Of a stretch of 64,000 nt of DNA, positions 36,993-49,084 are shown in pieces (position 1 is the stretch's first letter; each line of letters opens with the position of its first letter). The stretch is from Ostrinia nubilalis (lineage: Eukaryota; Arthropoda; Insecta; Lepidoptera; Crambidae), in NCBI RefSeq assembly GCF_963855985.1, contig NC_087090.1:16366501-16430500 (forward strand), written 5' to 3'. A model generated the notes under the pieces. The model made no database searches. It saw nothing but the letters and a program-made list of their open reading frames with translations, and was not told where the DNA came from. The translations under genes and the position numbers were made by a program.

Positions 36993-39900
36993 AATTAATT
37001 TTGTTAAATGATTATATTTTTTGATATAAAATCTGCACATCATTATGTTTAAATATTTGAATACTTACAAAATTATGAGATCTTTCTAAAACAAAATTAA
37101 AACACTACACCTGCCGCAGATTTCTTTGTAAACAATGTTTTTTTCTTCTTCTTTTCGTGTCGACAACAAACCTACACAGTGTCAGCCCAAAACTCCGCCA
37201 CAAGAGTGGCGTTGTCAGTAGCGTTGTCAAATGTTTTTTTGTTTTTCCTTCAGGTGCTTAAATCACCAGGCTATTGTGTGCGCATACTCTGGAGTATTCC
37301 ACATACAACTGGTCGTCGGAGAAGCATAGATTTCCATTAAGTCTACTCCCGCTACCATATGGAACTCCGCTAAAACTCGTGAGGGCGCCAACACTTGCTT
37401 TTGTATCGAAAATTAGTATGAGCAGCTGCGCACGCGGTTGCCCGTTGCAGGCTCTATGCAACCACACTATTTTAAACCGTGGTCCCTAAGCATGAGATGG
37501 GAAACTGCACTCTCTTGAATTCTCTTGAATTTGATGGTGTTAGGGGAATCCTAGGAATGAATACAGACTTTCCAATGGAATCTCCTCATCAATATTGCGA
37601 AATTGCGAGTTGCAATGCAATGTTACGTTTTCACTTGTTATTTTATTGTAATCTGACCTTGATTTTTCAAACACGTGTCAAAATAAAAAAAATAATTTAA
37701 ATCAAAAGTACTAAGGAATATTTCATTGATATCAACTTAGAAACAAGCACAGATCACAGAAACTAAAGGGAAATGTGACAAGGGACAAATTGGAACATAT
37801 TGCTTGTGAAAGCAATGATGACAGTAGCGACGTCATTATGTAAACAGTTTATATTGCTTGCATAGTACTAAAGATTATTCGAACGTTGAATACTGATACC
37901 GCAATGGATAATGAGCACATAATTTGATTTCTTTGTGTGTGTGAATTTCTAATACGACACTGAGTTTCGAACTCAGCGCATTACTTAGCATCTCTCTATA
38001 TTTCTATGGAACCAAGTTATCTCCAAAATAACATTCCACACCTTTTTAACCTAGTCAGGTAATAATTTTAATAAAATACGAAGCACGTCATCTATCAATA
38101 GGATATATGTATATTTTAGAAGTTAATAAATTATGCATAAAATATAAACACTTTAGAAGTTTAGTTAAATCGTAGAATTTCTGAAAAACAAGTACTAAAA
38201 TCGTACTGAAAAAAAAAGTATTAACATGTTATCTAATTTATTTATTAAACGTCGATTTTTATCAAAGATTTTGGACTAAAGTTTTTGAAAATATTTTACA
38301 GCCTACATAGAAAAAAATTAGGATTCTAAATCGTGAAAGAAATTTTTTTCGGAGCCTATTGCCTCCAAACAAACAAACAAACAATTAAATCTTTCCTCTT
38401 TTATTAGTATAGATTTAACAACAAAACAAAACGCTTCTTTTTCTTCTTCACGAAACAAAACTCAAAGCGGATAAATAAATAAACAAATATTTGGGCAATT
38501 TCACAGCGCCATCTAGTCCAAAAGTAGGCAACCAATATGCTTGTGTTAAGGGTGCTAGCATAATGGATATACTTTTTTATAATTTATTTATTAAATTAAA
38601 TACATGGTACCTACATATTATACATAGTTACACCCAGATCCGTCAATGAAATTAAAATTCATCATTTCAATTTCTGCTCGGCCGGCCGACTCGAAACAGC
38701 CTCTCGGCATAGTATCAAATGTATTTGGTCGCCGTACAAATCACCGCTTTACGACACGAACGCACGTAAACGTCACGGCGGGAAAAATGACACAGGTCCT
38801 GCCTTGACGGGCGCTCGCGCCATACTAATCGATGTCGGCTTGCGCATTGTAATTTATACTGATATTCACATCAATATTTTGACAAAGTGGTTACTAATAT
38901 TTAAAAAATAACTGTAGAAATTAATTCTACAATGAATATTCTTTATTTTGGGATACTTTTATTGCAGTTTATGCTGTGTTTTAAACCAAAAACCACGATC
39001 AAAATGTGACGTTAATCTTCAAATTTGCCAAATTATTTTTAGATTTTACTCAATAATGGTAATGAAATTCAAGAATCTATTTCATTAATGAACTACAAGA
39101 ATATATGTCCGATGATTACTATATATTTTTAAGCTTATTATATGAGCATAAATAATAGATACAGGACTTTGAAAATGAGTCTGCGGCAATTTTTTCGTAA
39201 AATGGTTGTGGGAGATGGGGCACTGTGAATTAAGCAAAAGAGTTTTAGTAAATCCGTTTCATTAATGAACAACAACAAGGATTGACCTATCTTTCGCAGT
39301 TATTAAATAATCTCTGGGTGTTGCTTAAGATAGTAATTCATGCTTCCAAAATCTTAGAAATTCGCACGAAAATGTAAAATGGCTCTTAAGTAGTAAGTAC
39401 CCTTAAGAGCTTTTATACTAAAAGCTTACTAATACAAAAACCGAAGTGAACGACACTTGTATCAATATTTATTTACGTAATTCATTTCTTCGAAGAAAAA
39501 ACACAGCATCAATTAAAAGTACCGTAACTGTAATGGGTCATCATTCAAATTCCAAATCTAGAAACTCATCAGTATTTCTGATCCTGCTCCTATTAAACAC
39601 CTTTATGATGTTGTCACGGATATAACAGTCTCAACACACACGGTTTCACTTCTACCCACTTTATCAGCCCATTTAAAACCTTACTCACTTCTGAGTAAAG
39701 TTTAAAGTCGCTTATGAACTCCGCTCATGTGTCGAATATATGATAGATGAACAAAACTCTGTAACAGAACAAACTAAATAAATCAAGATGTTGAGCGACG
39801 ATAATATCGACGTCGTCTTTGTCATTGGACTCTTTATTTGTGTACTTATTTCTTCGATGGTAGTTTTTATTGGTAGTTTTTACTGGCAACACTACGCTAA

Positions 39901-40246
39901 TGGCGCCCGTAACGCAGTGACGCTAAGTCGACACGATGTTTGATTGTTTTAAGAAGATAAATACTGAGGTGACCATGTTAGAGAGTTACTCGTAGATGCG
40001 TTTGTTTCAAACTGGTTACTGACTCCTATCATACACTCAAACAAAATGATCTATCTTTTAAATCATAGCACCCTTTAAGTGCTTTGATATAAAGTTTTTT
40101 TGGGAAACAATTCTAAACGAAAGAAAAAAAAGAAAGAGGAAAACCGTGAAACATACCGAAAACCTAATAAATTATGGAAAAACTGTGAAATAACGTATCA
40201 ATTTTAACTAAGTTTTAATAACGTCAACTAAAAATACTAAAGTAGG
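36721..40246. other. non-coding region
   Basis: Starts with the head of another retroposon tail (tagctttttgcccgcgactt at 36714). A tail with the same sort of end occurs at about 38330-38415 (ccaaacaaacaaacaaacaa, attagtatagat). An (AAAT)n microsatellite lies at 36958-36995, and a CpG-rich patch at 38680-38850. No supported gene. Confidence 0.4.
36958..36995. repeat. (AAAT)n microsatellite
   Basis: About nine tandem aaat units. Confidence 0.9.
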
Positions 40247-40252
40247 TAGGTA

Positions 40253-40386
40253 CAGTCAGCGTCTAATAGTTCGTGGCACCCAAAGTGGCCAAAAAGTTGA
40301 CAACACAACCTTATTGCAATCGCAACAAAAACGTGTTGCGATCTTTTTGGGAATTTTGGGCGTCACAAAGTATTTGACGCTGACTG
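40253..40386. mobile_element. mariner-like MITE, 134 bp
   Basis: TA-flanked, with inverted ends CAGTCAGCGTC/GACGCTGACTG; the interior is palindromic around cgcaacaaaaacgtgttgcg. Confidence 0.7.
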
Positions 40387-40730
40387 TACCTATATGCAAT
40401 ATGAGACCATGTAATACGAAGCTAATGCGCAAAACTAAATCTTATACAATATTTTTAAGCCCCAAATGCACTGCAAATCTAATTTTATCAATTCACCGAT
40501 CAGTTACTTGTCGATAAACACCGCAAAACATGGTATCTTCGCTAAGTTTCAAGTGAATTTGCATAAACTAGCTTAATAGTCCATTCGGAATGGGTTTTAT
40601 TTGGTTTAAACTAGTTCGGTGCATGGGAACAATCGATTTAGTTTCTATTTAGGTCAATGTTACAAAAGATTTAGGTTTCAATTTGATTGCTAAGGTTTTG
40701 GTTATCTTGGTTGAACTCTGCAGAAGTTAC

Positions 40731-40930
40731 TAATTTGAGGGTAGTTGAAGGTAGAGTACCGTAAAACGCAACGTGGAACGTCCACCCACAAGGTCGCGAC
40801 CAACGACCTCATAAAGGTAGCAGGAAGGCACTGGATGCAAGCCGCTACGAACCGGGCGAATGTGGAAGTCATTGGGGAAGGCCTATGTTCAGCAGTGGAC
40901 GTCCTGTGGCTGAAATGATGATGATGATGA
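40731..40930 (+). mobile_element. RTE-type LINE 3' end (fragment)
   Basis: Plus orientation, ending cagcagtggacgtcctgtgg and (ATG)n at 40913-40930. 5' truncated. Confidence 0.8.
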
Positions 40931-41294
40931 AGGTAGAGCAAATATATCATACAGGCCCACCGACTCTATGATAGGTTTCGGAACTTTATAACTCGTCTCA
41001 CATACATTACCAAAGTTAAATTGGAATGCTCACTCAAAATACCAATTAGATACAATTTTACATTCAATGATCGAATTCGTTGGCTACCGGCGAAACATAT
41101 CAACAGACAATCAGTTCAGTTCAAGGTGTACCTGGCATTTGGGGATAGACACTACGGTAACTCGAACTTGAATCACTTCATCGCTCATAGATTTCAAAAG
41201 AATTAAGAACACAACTGAATAATGCGACACAAAGACTTCAACGTCTCTAACCTGAATTTTGTAGCGTCTCATATTGCTGAAGCATTAAAGACAC

Positions 41295-41440
41295 CTCATC
41301 ATCATCATCATCTCAGCCATTGGACGTCCACTGCTGAACATAGGCCTTCCCCAATGCTTTCCATTTGTCCGGTTGGTAGCGGCCTGCGTCCAGCGCCTTC
41401 CTGCTACCTTTATGATTGTCGTCGGTCCACCTTGCGATCA
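41295..41440 (-). mobile_element. RTE-type LINE 3' end (fragment)
   Basis: Minus orientation; the (CAT)n tail at 41297-41310 is followed by ggacgtccactgctgaacat. Inverted relative to 40731-40930. Confidence 0.8.
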
Positions 41441-41503
41441 CAAAGAAAACATCACCTCATCAATATCCTAAATATAAAAAAAACATATAAACTGCTACAG
41501 CAG

Positions 41504-41547
41504 CACCTAGTTTTACGATAGGGACTGCCCTATCGTAAAACTAGGTG
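41504..41547. repeat. perfect 20-bp inverted repeat
   Basis: CACCTAGTTTTACGATAGGG at 41504-41523 and its exact complement at 41528-41547 with a 4-nt loop. Confidence 0.9.
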
Positions 41548-43021
41548 AAAAGCATTTTTCCTGTAAAAAAAAGCTATAAAAGGTAAAATGCTTGATTTTA
41601 AAAAAATAAGTTCAAAATTAGAAGCTTTTCTGTGGCCAGATTTAATTACCAACTCGATCGCTTCCAAGTCACTCGATTCTCACTCCTTTCTCGCCGTTGT
41701 CACTCAAGTGACACCCGTAGTAGCCCCAAACTCCATGTGATCGGTCACGGGCGTCACAGTCACAGATCGATATCGCGCGATTGTGACGCGCCCGATGCAC
41801 GACTATTTTAATTGGGCTCGATCTTCCATCTGATAAGCAGAGACAAGACGCGTTTTGTACTTTTTGGGGGGAGGCACGTGTTTGAGCCGCTGTTATTGAT
41901 TCCGATGTGAATGCGAGCTGAATCACAATGTTTTCAAACAGATACTTGGGACTGGTTCTTTGTTTTATCTGGTTCAGGAGTATCTATAGCTAATCTAAGA
42001 CTCAATATCTCCGCTGATAGCAAATCTAATTAATCTAAAGATAGTCGGAAACAAATGTTATTTCATGAGCAAGATTAATTAAACACAAAATTATATTTTG
42101 ACCCAAACAATGCTGTTGCTAAGTTAAAATACTCTACATTGTAGAATTTACAATACACTCCGCCTTTGCCATATTAAATCTAATACAAAACCTAGGTTTA
42201 GCATGACTCCACTATCTGTTCTCTTTGTATTCAAAGAACGGCAACATGTAGCAATGTCACTTGTCTAATTTCTAGACAAATAATGCGGGCACTAGTAAAC
42301 AAGTACAATACACGTATGCATGTAACCTCTCGGGTACGGCCATTATTTGACATGTTTATAAAGACAAAAGGGTACAGATGAATATCATTTAACGAATCGA
42401 CGTTGAGCTTCGAGAGCGCTGCATAAACGACACTCAGTCACGCCATCTATCTGATTGCACGTTCAACCTTTTCGCCAGCAACAATCACAAGCTTATAACT
42501 TATTTAGCGAAAAACAGAAGCTGGAACGACTAACGAACGGCGATAAGCGCGCCCCCGGTATGACGGCGACATTAAGCGCGATGGAGAGCATTAGCCGGCC
42601 AATCGCGCGTCACCGCGCATCGTAATGACCAATCGCGACGCGCTAACACTAGGATAGCGTGACCCGAACGCAATCCGATCCGAATGGTATTCGTTACCGC
42701 GAGATGGCGGTCGCGCGCGCACCAATCGTCGCGTCCATCTCGCTGTCGTGCCCATATAATGATCTTCACAGGGGCAGGAGAATGAAGTTGAGCCTCTCAT
42801 TAATTGGCGTTTTGAGTCGAGATCGTTGCACGAAAGATAGGTTAATTCCTTGCTCGGTAGAGATCGTTGTCTCTCAAAAAGGAAGGTGAGCGAACGTTTT
42901 CTGGAAATCAGATCCAATTACATGAGGGCCCGTTAAGTTTTTGTTCTGTTTGCCCGCGGGCTGACTCACGCTCGCGATATTGATGGACGAGTATTGTTAC
43001 GACCGGTTCGTATTGACGGAT
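41548..43021. other. non-coding CpG-rich region before the BEL insertion
   Basis: Rich in gcgcgat, tcgcg and cgatcg motifs (especially 41740-41800 and 42540-42740). Small overlapping ORFs on both strands (for example 42591-42917) look like by-products of the base composition. No gene supported. Confidence 0.4.
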
Positions 43022-43026
43022 CGGCC

Positions 43027-43247
43027 TGTTTCGACGTTTAATTGAATGAATAACGCTGACTGAAGAAATAATTCGTGTATTTTGATTACTTTTCAAATTA
43101 ATTTACAACCGTTGTTCGTTCGTGTTTTCTTGCTGGTAATCGAGTGAAGTTGACGCGGGCCGCCCCCGCGCTCCCCTCCAGGCTCCTTGCTCGTATACAA
43201 CTTCAGACGTATTATGTGCGCTGATGCGCCGATAGATGGCGTTAACA
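43027..43247 (-). repeat. BEL 3' LTR
   Basis: 221-bp direct repeat of 49085-49305. The element's 3' LTR lies at the low-coordinate end. No strong polypurine tract is seen next to it. Confidence 0.95.
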
Positions 43248-43298
43248 TGCCGCCGGCCTTGGAAGCTCCAAGCTTCCAAAATGATGATGATCGAATCT

Positions 43299-46200
43299 TC
43301 ATGCGTGTGTCATCGAAGGGCTCCCCGATAATGCCGCAGGCGTCCACGAGACCGCAGGCCTCGACGAGATCGCAGGCGTCGACGAGATTGCTGGCGTCGA
43401 CGAGATTGCAGGCGTCGACGAGATTGCAGGCGTCGACAATTCAGCTGCAGTGGGCAGTGGTAGTGGGCAGATCTTTGAAAAGGCCCGCTGTACTGTCCCC
43501 GTCGCGGTGCGAATGTCAGCGACTCGTGAAACTCCGTCTCTGCCAGGGAAGACGCGTATGATTCTCCCCAGGCACCACTTGAGAGGCGATTGATGATCAT
43601 CTTTGATGAGGACGAGACTATCTAGTTTTATGTCGTCCTTCTGCGTTTTCCATTTTGTTCTTAGTTGAAGCTCTGCCACGTATTCTGTCGACCAGCGCCT
43701 CCAGAAATGTTGCCGTAGTTGCTCGACTCGGTCGTAGCGTGCCAGGCGACTGCTCGGCACCTCGGTGATGTCTTCGCAGGCTGGAGCGGTCAACGGTCGG
43801 CCGATGAGAAAGTGGGCAGGAGTTAAGGGTAAGAGGTCGGAAGGATCTGTAGACATAGCTGATAGAGGACGGGAATTTAGGATGGCTTCAATTAGTACTA
43901 AAACAGTGCTAAATTCCTCATATGTTAGGTGAGCATTGCCTACTATACGTCTAAGGTGATGCTTGCATGATCGAACTCCTGCCTCCCAAAGTCCCCCAAA
44001 ATGAGCAGCGTATACTGGAATATGTTTAAATTTTATGCCATCGTTGGCAGTAAAATCTATAATTTTATCGATATTATCTTGAATTAATAATGGAAACTCT
44101 TTTTCTGCTCCAACGAAATTTTTTCCGTTGTCAGAGTGTATTTCTGCGGGTTTTCCGCGCCTTGAAATAAATCTCTTTAACGCTAAAATATAATCATTAG
44201 TGGATAAGCCACTTACTAATTCTAAATGAATGCATCTAGTTGTAAAACAAACGAATAAACAAATGTATGCCTTTATTAATTTTGACCCCCGACCCTTGCG
44301 GTTCAATATGAAAACTGGTCCCGCGTAATCTACGCCAGTGTACATAAAAGGAAAACCTGCCTCTAAACGTTCTTTAGGTAAATTACCCATTATTGGAGTT
44401 AAAGTTTTTCCTTTCAGGCGTGAACACCTTACGCATTCATGCACTATTTTTCTGGCGAGATTCCTACCAGAAAGCGGCCACCAACTTTCGCGTATAGTGC
44501 ACAATAGGTGCTGGGGTCCAGCGTGTAATAAATGTTTATGATAATATTTAAATAAAAGACCGGTAAAATGATGTTTGCTACACAACAATGCAGGATGCCG
44601 TTTATCATAATTAAACCTGGACGAATCGCATAACCTACCTCCCACACGAATTAATTTATTATCGTCAAGAAATACATTTAAACTTAAAATACCATTCGCT
44701 TCTTTACATTTTGTTAGTGGTATTTCGTTTAATAAGTTGTTGTATACAGTCGGAAACATCTGGGCTTGCGCGCAGCGTGTCACAACAACTTCTGCATCGT
44801 GTAACTCGGCGACTGATAAGGGACCGGTGCGTCGCGCATGCTTATTGCGTGTATTGTGAATAAACCTCAGTAGGTACGCTCCAGTCCGCTTCAATCTATT
44901 AAACTGTGAAAACCTTTTGAAGTCGAATAAGCTATCTGCATTTGTACAAACTGCACTAACTATTTTAAGTTTTAACTCGGGTAGATCTTCACGGATAGGT
45001 ATCGCTTGAGTATCCCTTGACCAGTCTGCACAATGTAAAAAGGTAGGCCCGTGCCACCACAGGTTATTGTTCTTTAGTGCATCGATGTAAAGGCCCCTTG
45101 ACACTAGATCGGCTGGGTTTTTATCGCCGTCTATATGCAACCACAGTGAATCGCCTGTCAACTCGTTTACTTCTGTTATTCGATTTTGTACAAAAGTTTT
45201 TAATAAATGTGGAGACATACGTAACCACCCCATCACGATTGTTGAGTCCGTCCAAAAGCAAACAGAATCGAATTTTAATCTAAGTGACTCAACAATCTTT
45301 TTGTACAATCTCGCACCAATTAAAGCACCACAAAGTTCTAATTTTGGGATACTGGTCGTTTTCAAGGGAGCAACTTTACTTTTTGCACATAGTAGATTAA
45401 GCGAGACTACTGAATTCTCATCTATTGTACGAATATATGCACAAGCGCCGTATGCATCTTGTGATGCGTCTGAAAAAATATGTAGTTCCGTACGATGAGT
45501 GTGAGCTGCCCTAACACATCGTGGAATTTTAATGTCGTGTAAATGTTTTTGAATCGAATCTATGAATTTATGGAATTTTTCTGTGACGTCACTCGGTACT
45601 AGGTCATCCCAGTCGATTTTACATAGCCACAGCTTTTGTAAAATGATCTTAGAAATTATGACAACAGGGCCTAGGAGACCTAAAGGGTCATAAATTTGAG
45701 AAATGATTGACAACATCTTTCGTTTAGTTAATTGAGTGTTATCGCAGTTCTTACCTAACTCGGACGTAAAATGAAGCAGGTCATTTTTATTATGCCATCC
45801 TAAACCGAGTGTTTTTGTTTGTGTATGCTCGCCTATTGCCAACTCTTTTGACGAGTTTGTCGAGGTTACGTCACAGTTAAATGTCCATTTACGTAATGGA
45901 TAGCAATATTGCCTTAAAATTTGTGATATTTTTTCGCAAATATTTATTAATTCAGCAGGATCATCGCATCCTGTAATTAGATCATCAACGTAAAAGTCCT
46001 CTTTGATAATGCGCGATATTTTTTCATCGTCGCATTCCTGTGCTACCTGTTGTAGGCATCGCATACTAAGGTACGGCGCTGACGCAGTGCCATACGTCAC
46101 GGTATTTAACCTATACACGTCTATCGGATCCGAAGGGCTTTCTCTCCAAAGTATAAGCTGTAAATTACGCTGGTCTTCATGAATGAGCGTCTGTCGAAAC

Positions 46201-48767
46201 ATCTTCTCGACGTCCGCGCTTGCTACCCAATAATATTGCCTAAAGCGTAATAAAATCGAGAAAATATCGTTTTGAAGCCTAGGTCCGATAAACTGTAAAT
46301 CGTTTAAGGATTTATCAGAGGTAGTGGCGCAGCTGGCGTCAAATACTACCCTTAATTTAGTTGTAGTACTACTCTCGCGAAATACGCCGTGATGCGGTAA
46401 AAAATAGTGTGGATCACTGTACTCGTTTATTTTTGTCATGTGACCTAAATCCCTATATTCTCGTATAAAATCCGCATACATACGTTTATATTGAGGCATA
46501 CGTTCTAACTTCCGTTCTAAAGAGAGAAATCGTTTATAGGCAACCGAATATGAGTCACCCAACAAATCAGCTGACTCCTTTAGAGGTATTCGAACTGAAA
46601 ACCTACCATCTATTTCCCGTTTTGTCGTATTTTTAAATATTTCCTCGCATTTACGTTCATCACAGGTAAGTATATTTTCGCGAGGGCCACTATCCTCCAA
46701 TTCCCAAAATTGACGTAATTGTAAATCGATAGTTTGTGTAAAATTGCATTGAATGTTTTGTTTACAACGCATTTTATTCGTATGAATTGGTCCGGAAATC
46801 AACCAGCCCAATTTCGTATCTTGAAGGTACGGACCACTTTTTAATCGTATTTTATTATCGTTTAAAATTTCCCAAAATAAGTCCGCACCTATTAATAAAT
46901 CGACTTCCGAAGGTAGATAATAAGTAGGATCAGCGAGCTCGATGTTGTTTGGAATTCGTATAGTCTCAACATCGATACTCACGGGCGGTAAGAATGACGT
47001 GATACGCGGTAAAACAAAACATTGAACGCTCGTAGAAAAATCGTTTAACTTTGAGTGAATAATCAAATCGCATAATTTATTAGAGTGTGACACCGATTGT
47101 CCCACACCTGATATTCGAACAGTGGACTGTAAAAACTTCGTATACTTAATTCGTTTACAAAATGTTTCCGAAACGAAACAATGTTGGCTCCCGTTATCTA
47201 GGAGCGCTCGTGCCGTGTGTCGCTTATTATTATCGTCCAGTACTTCGATTAGCGCTGTAGATAATAGAACTGGTCGCGTCAACACCGGCAGAGGTGTATT
47301 TAGTGTTTGATTCAATGATGAATGCAATACAGTTGATTTTAATTGTGACGTACTGGATGCATTATGTGATGACGTATTAACACAGTTGAGGGAATCTTTA
47401 TGTAGTAAGCTGTTATGTTTTTGTTTACATTGCTGACAAGGGCCGAAAAAACAGTCTTTAATCAAGTGACCTGGACGTAAACAATTGGGACAAAGGTTGT
47501 TATCATTGACTAATTTATGTCGATCCCCAACAGACAAATTTAAAAACATACTACATATGTATAACGCGTGATTCCCACGACATAATACACAAACACGATT
47601 ACGTTTAGCTGATTTATTGTTTTCCGATTTCGCAGCCACATAACTATAACTATGTGCTTGCACTGCTGGAGATTTCACATTTTGAGACTGTTTATTACTA
47701 TTATTGAATTTATTAAAGTTGCTGTTATTAGAATTGCTATTATTATTATTCACGTTTATCATTTCTAATAAATCAGCTCGGTTCTTGAGAAAGGTCAGCA
47801 AATCGTCCAGTTTCAACTTACGGTTAGAACTATTTGTAATTAACGCGCCCTTGTGATTCTCCCACTCACGTTCAGTGGATGAATCGAGTTTACATACGAT
47901 TAAATACATAATCAGAGTGTCCCATGACTTGGTGGGTTCTCCTAATGATTCTAGGGCACGTAAATTACGCAAAATAGTGTCAATTAGTTTTCTAATAAGT
48001 AAAGGTGATTCCCTATTCATATTTGGCAAAGAAAACAACGACTTTACATGGTTGTGTATCAAAAGACGATCGTTTTGGAATCTATTGACTAATAGTTCCC
48101 ACGCATGAACATAATTTGCATCTGTTAATTCCAATGCGCCTATGACCTGAAGTGCACTACCGCTAAGCGATGACCGCAAATAATGGAACTTTTGAATCGC
48201 ATCTAAATCGGTACGGCAATGAATCATAGTACAATAGGAATTTTTGAATTCTAGCCAGTTGTCATAAGAACCGTCAAAGGTGGGTAATTTAATATCAGGT
48301 AATTTAATTTGCATCGACTGACCTTTTTTGCATAAATTACCGCTATTCGTAACAATATCATCACTATTGTCTTCCAAAATCGATTTAGCAAGAGAAATAC
48401 ATCCGTAATACTGTTCCTCAAAACTTTCTCGATATTCAATAAGACTTACAAGATCATTTTCATCAGAGATTTCTTCTATTTTACTTTGTAATGCATTAAA
48501 TTCATCAAATACAGACTCCAATTGAGAAATTCTTAATTTTAATTCAATTAATTGAGGCTTTGTCAAATCGATATTTTGTAATTTTGAAATATATTTATCG
48601 AATGACGTTAATCGAGCTTTGAGTACTCCTCTTTGCCTTTTTAGGTCTGTAACGGATGTTTTTAAAGAAGTAGAACGTTCTTTGGAGGCTGACCGACTAC
48701 CCTCCCTAGAAGATGTTTTAGGAATTCTAAGCTTAGAATTTGCAGAAACATATTCCTCATCGCTCAT
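43299..48767 (-). CDS. BEL/Pao Gag-Pol polyprotein (1822 aa)
   Basis: Single ORF from ATG at 48767 to TGA at 43299. Domains in order: N-terminal coiled-coil-like segment (residues 40-100); gag-like DUF1759 region (about 150-330, with LPTFDGSYDNWLEF); Asn-rich linker (338-360); Cys/His knuckles (393-456); aspartic protease with DNGS in place of the usual DTG/DSG at 524; reverse transcriptase (about 780-950) with VVFDAS and YVDD at 926-929; RNase H (Asp1100 in IFSDAS, Glu1144, WTDST at 1172-1176); integrase with the HHCC zinc domain (C1445, C1448) and a DDE triad around D1480, D1546 and E1595; C-terminal DUF5641-like region (HFWRRW). A 6-residue tandem repeat (STPAIS type) forms the tail. No envelope ORF is seen. 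Domain order with integrase last is characteristic of BEL/Pao. Confidence 0.95.
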   Translation of the reverse strand: MSDEEYVSANSKLRIPKTSSREGSRSASKERSTSLKTSVTDLKRQRGVLKARLTSFDKYISKLQNIDLTKPQLIELKLRISQLESVFDEFNALQSKIEEISDENDLVSLIEYRESFEEQYYGCISLAKSILEDNSDDIVTNSGNLCKKGQSMQIKLPDIKLPTFDGSYDNWLEFKNSYCTMIHCRTDLDAIQKFHYLRSSLSGSALQVIGALELTDANYVHAWELLVNRFQNDRLLIHNHVKSLFSLPNMNRESPLLIRKLIDTILRNLRALESLGEPTKSWDTLIMYLIVCKLDSSTEREWENHKGALITNSSNRKLKLDDLLTFLKNRADLLEMINVNNNNSNSNNSNFNKFNNSNKQSQNVKSPAVQAHSYSYVAAKSENNKSAKRNRVCVLCRGNHALYICSMFLNLSVGDRHKLVNDNNLCPNCLRPGHLIKDCFFGPCQQCKQKHNSLLHKDSLNCVNTSSHNASSTSQLKSTVLHSSLNQTLNTPLPVLTRPVLLSTALIEVLDDNNKRHTARALLDNGSQHCFVSETFCKRIKYTKFLQSTVRISGVGQSVSHSNKLCDLIIHSKLNDFSTSVQCFVLPRITSFLPPVSIDVETIRIPNNIELADPTYYLPSEVDLLIGADLFWEILNDNKIRLKSGPYLQDTKLGWLISGPIHTNKMRCKQNIQCNFTQTIDLQLRQFWELEDSGPRENILTCDERKCEEIFKNTTKREIDGRFSVRIPLKESADLLGDSYSVAYKRFLSLERKLERMPQYKRMYADFIREYRDLGHMTKINEYSDPHYFLPHHGVFRESSTTTKLRVVFDASCATTSDKSLNDLQFIGPRLQNDIFSILLRFRQYYWVASADVEKMFRQTLIHEDQRNLQLILWRESPSDPIDVYRLNTVTYGTASAPYLSMRCLQQVAQECDDEKISRIIKEDFYVDDLITGCDDPAELINICEKISQILRQYCYPLRKWTFNCDVTSTNSSKELAIGEHTQTKTLGLGWHNKNDLLHFTSELGKNCDNTQLTKRKMLSIISQIYDPLGLLGPVVIISKIILQKLWLCKIDWDDLVPSDVTEKFHKFIDSIQKHLHDIKIPRCVRAAHTHRTELHIFSDASQDAYGACAYIRTIDENSVVSLNLLCAKSKVAPLKTTSIPKLELCGALIGARLYKKIVESLRLKFDSVCFWTDSTIVMGWLRMSPHLLKTFVQNRITEVNELTGDSLWLHIDGDKNPADLVSRGLYIDALKNNNLWWHGPTFLHCADWSRDTQAIPIREDLPELKLKIVSAVCTNADSLFDFKRFSQFNRLKRTGAYLLRFIHNTRNKHARRTGPLSVAELHDAEVVVTRCAQAQMFPTVYNNLLNEIPLTKCKEANGILSLNVFLDDNKLIRVGGRLCDSSRFNYDKRHPALLCSKHHFTGLLFKYYHKHLLHAGPQHLLCTIRESWWPLSGRNLARKIVHECVRCSRLKGKTLTPIMGNLPKERLEAGFPFMYTGVDYAGPVFILNRKGRGSKLIKAYICLFVCFTTRCIHLELVSGLSTNDYILALKRFISRRGKPAEIHSDNGKNFVGAEKEFPLLIQDNIDKIIDFTANDGIKFKHIPVYAAHFGGLWEAGVRSCKHHLRRIVGNAHLTYEEFSTVLVLIEAILNSRPLSAMSTDPSDLLPLTPAHFLIGRPLTAPACEDITEVPSSRLARYDRVEQLRQHFWRRWSTEYVAELQLRTKWKTQKDDIKLDSLVLIKDDHQSPLKWCLGRIIRVFPGRDGVSRVADIRTATGTVQRAFSKICPLPLPTAAELSTPAISSTPAISSTPAISSTPAISSRPAVSWTPAALSGSPSMTHA
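43329..43438 (-). repeat. 18-bp coding minisatellite in the BEL C-terminus
   Basis: Tandem units of gacgagattgcaggcgtc type (18 bp), seen on the plus strand, encode repeated STPAIS-like hexapeptides at residues 1778-1813 of the BEL polyprotein. Inner units are nearly identical and outer units diverge, as in replication-slippage arrays. Confidence 0.85.
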
Positions 48768-49084
48768 TATGGGAAGAAATTAGAAAGCAAAGAGTACGTA
48801 CGGTTTTTTGCAGGATCACCTTATTCGCTTACGGCGCACAGCAGGCTGTGACGTTGCAGTTGTCACGAACACCACAAACGGCTGGAATTTTGAAAAAATA
48901 ACACTGTTTCAGCACTAATCGATTAGGATGGGACGTGAAAAGGAAGGATAACACCTGACCGTTGATCCGATTGATGTGTCTTGGCCTGGTTCCTCGTCTT
49001 TGGCTTCAGTTTCAGGATACGCGCCGGGCAACGACTTCCGTGCAATATCTTGAGTCCAAGGCTCCGTCCGACTCGTAGGACCAA

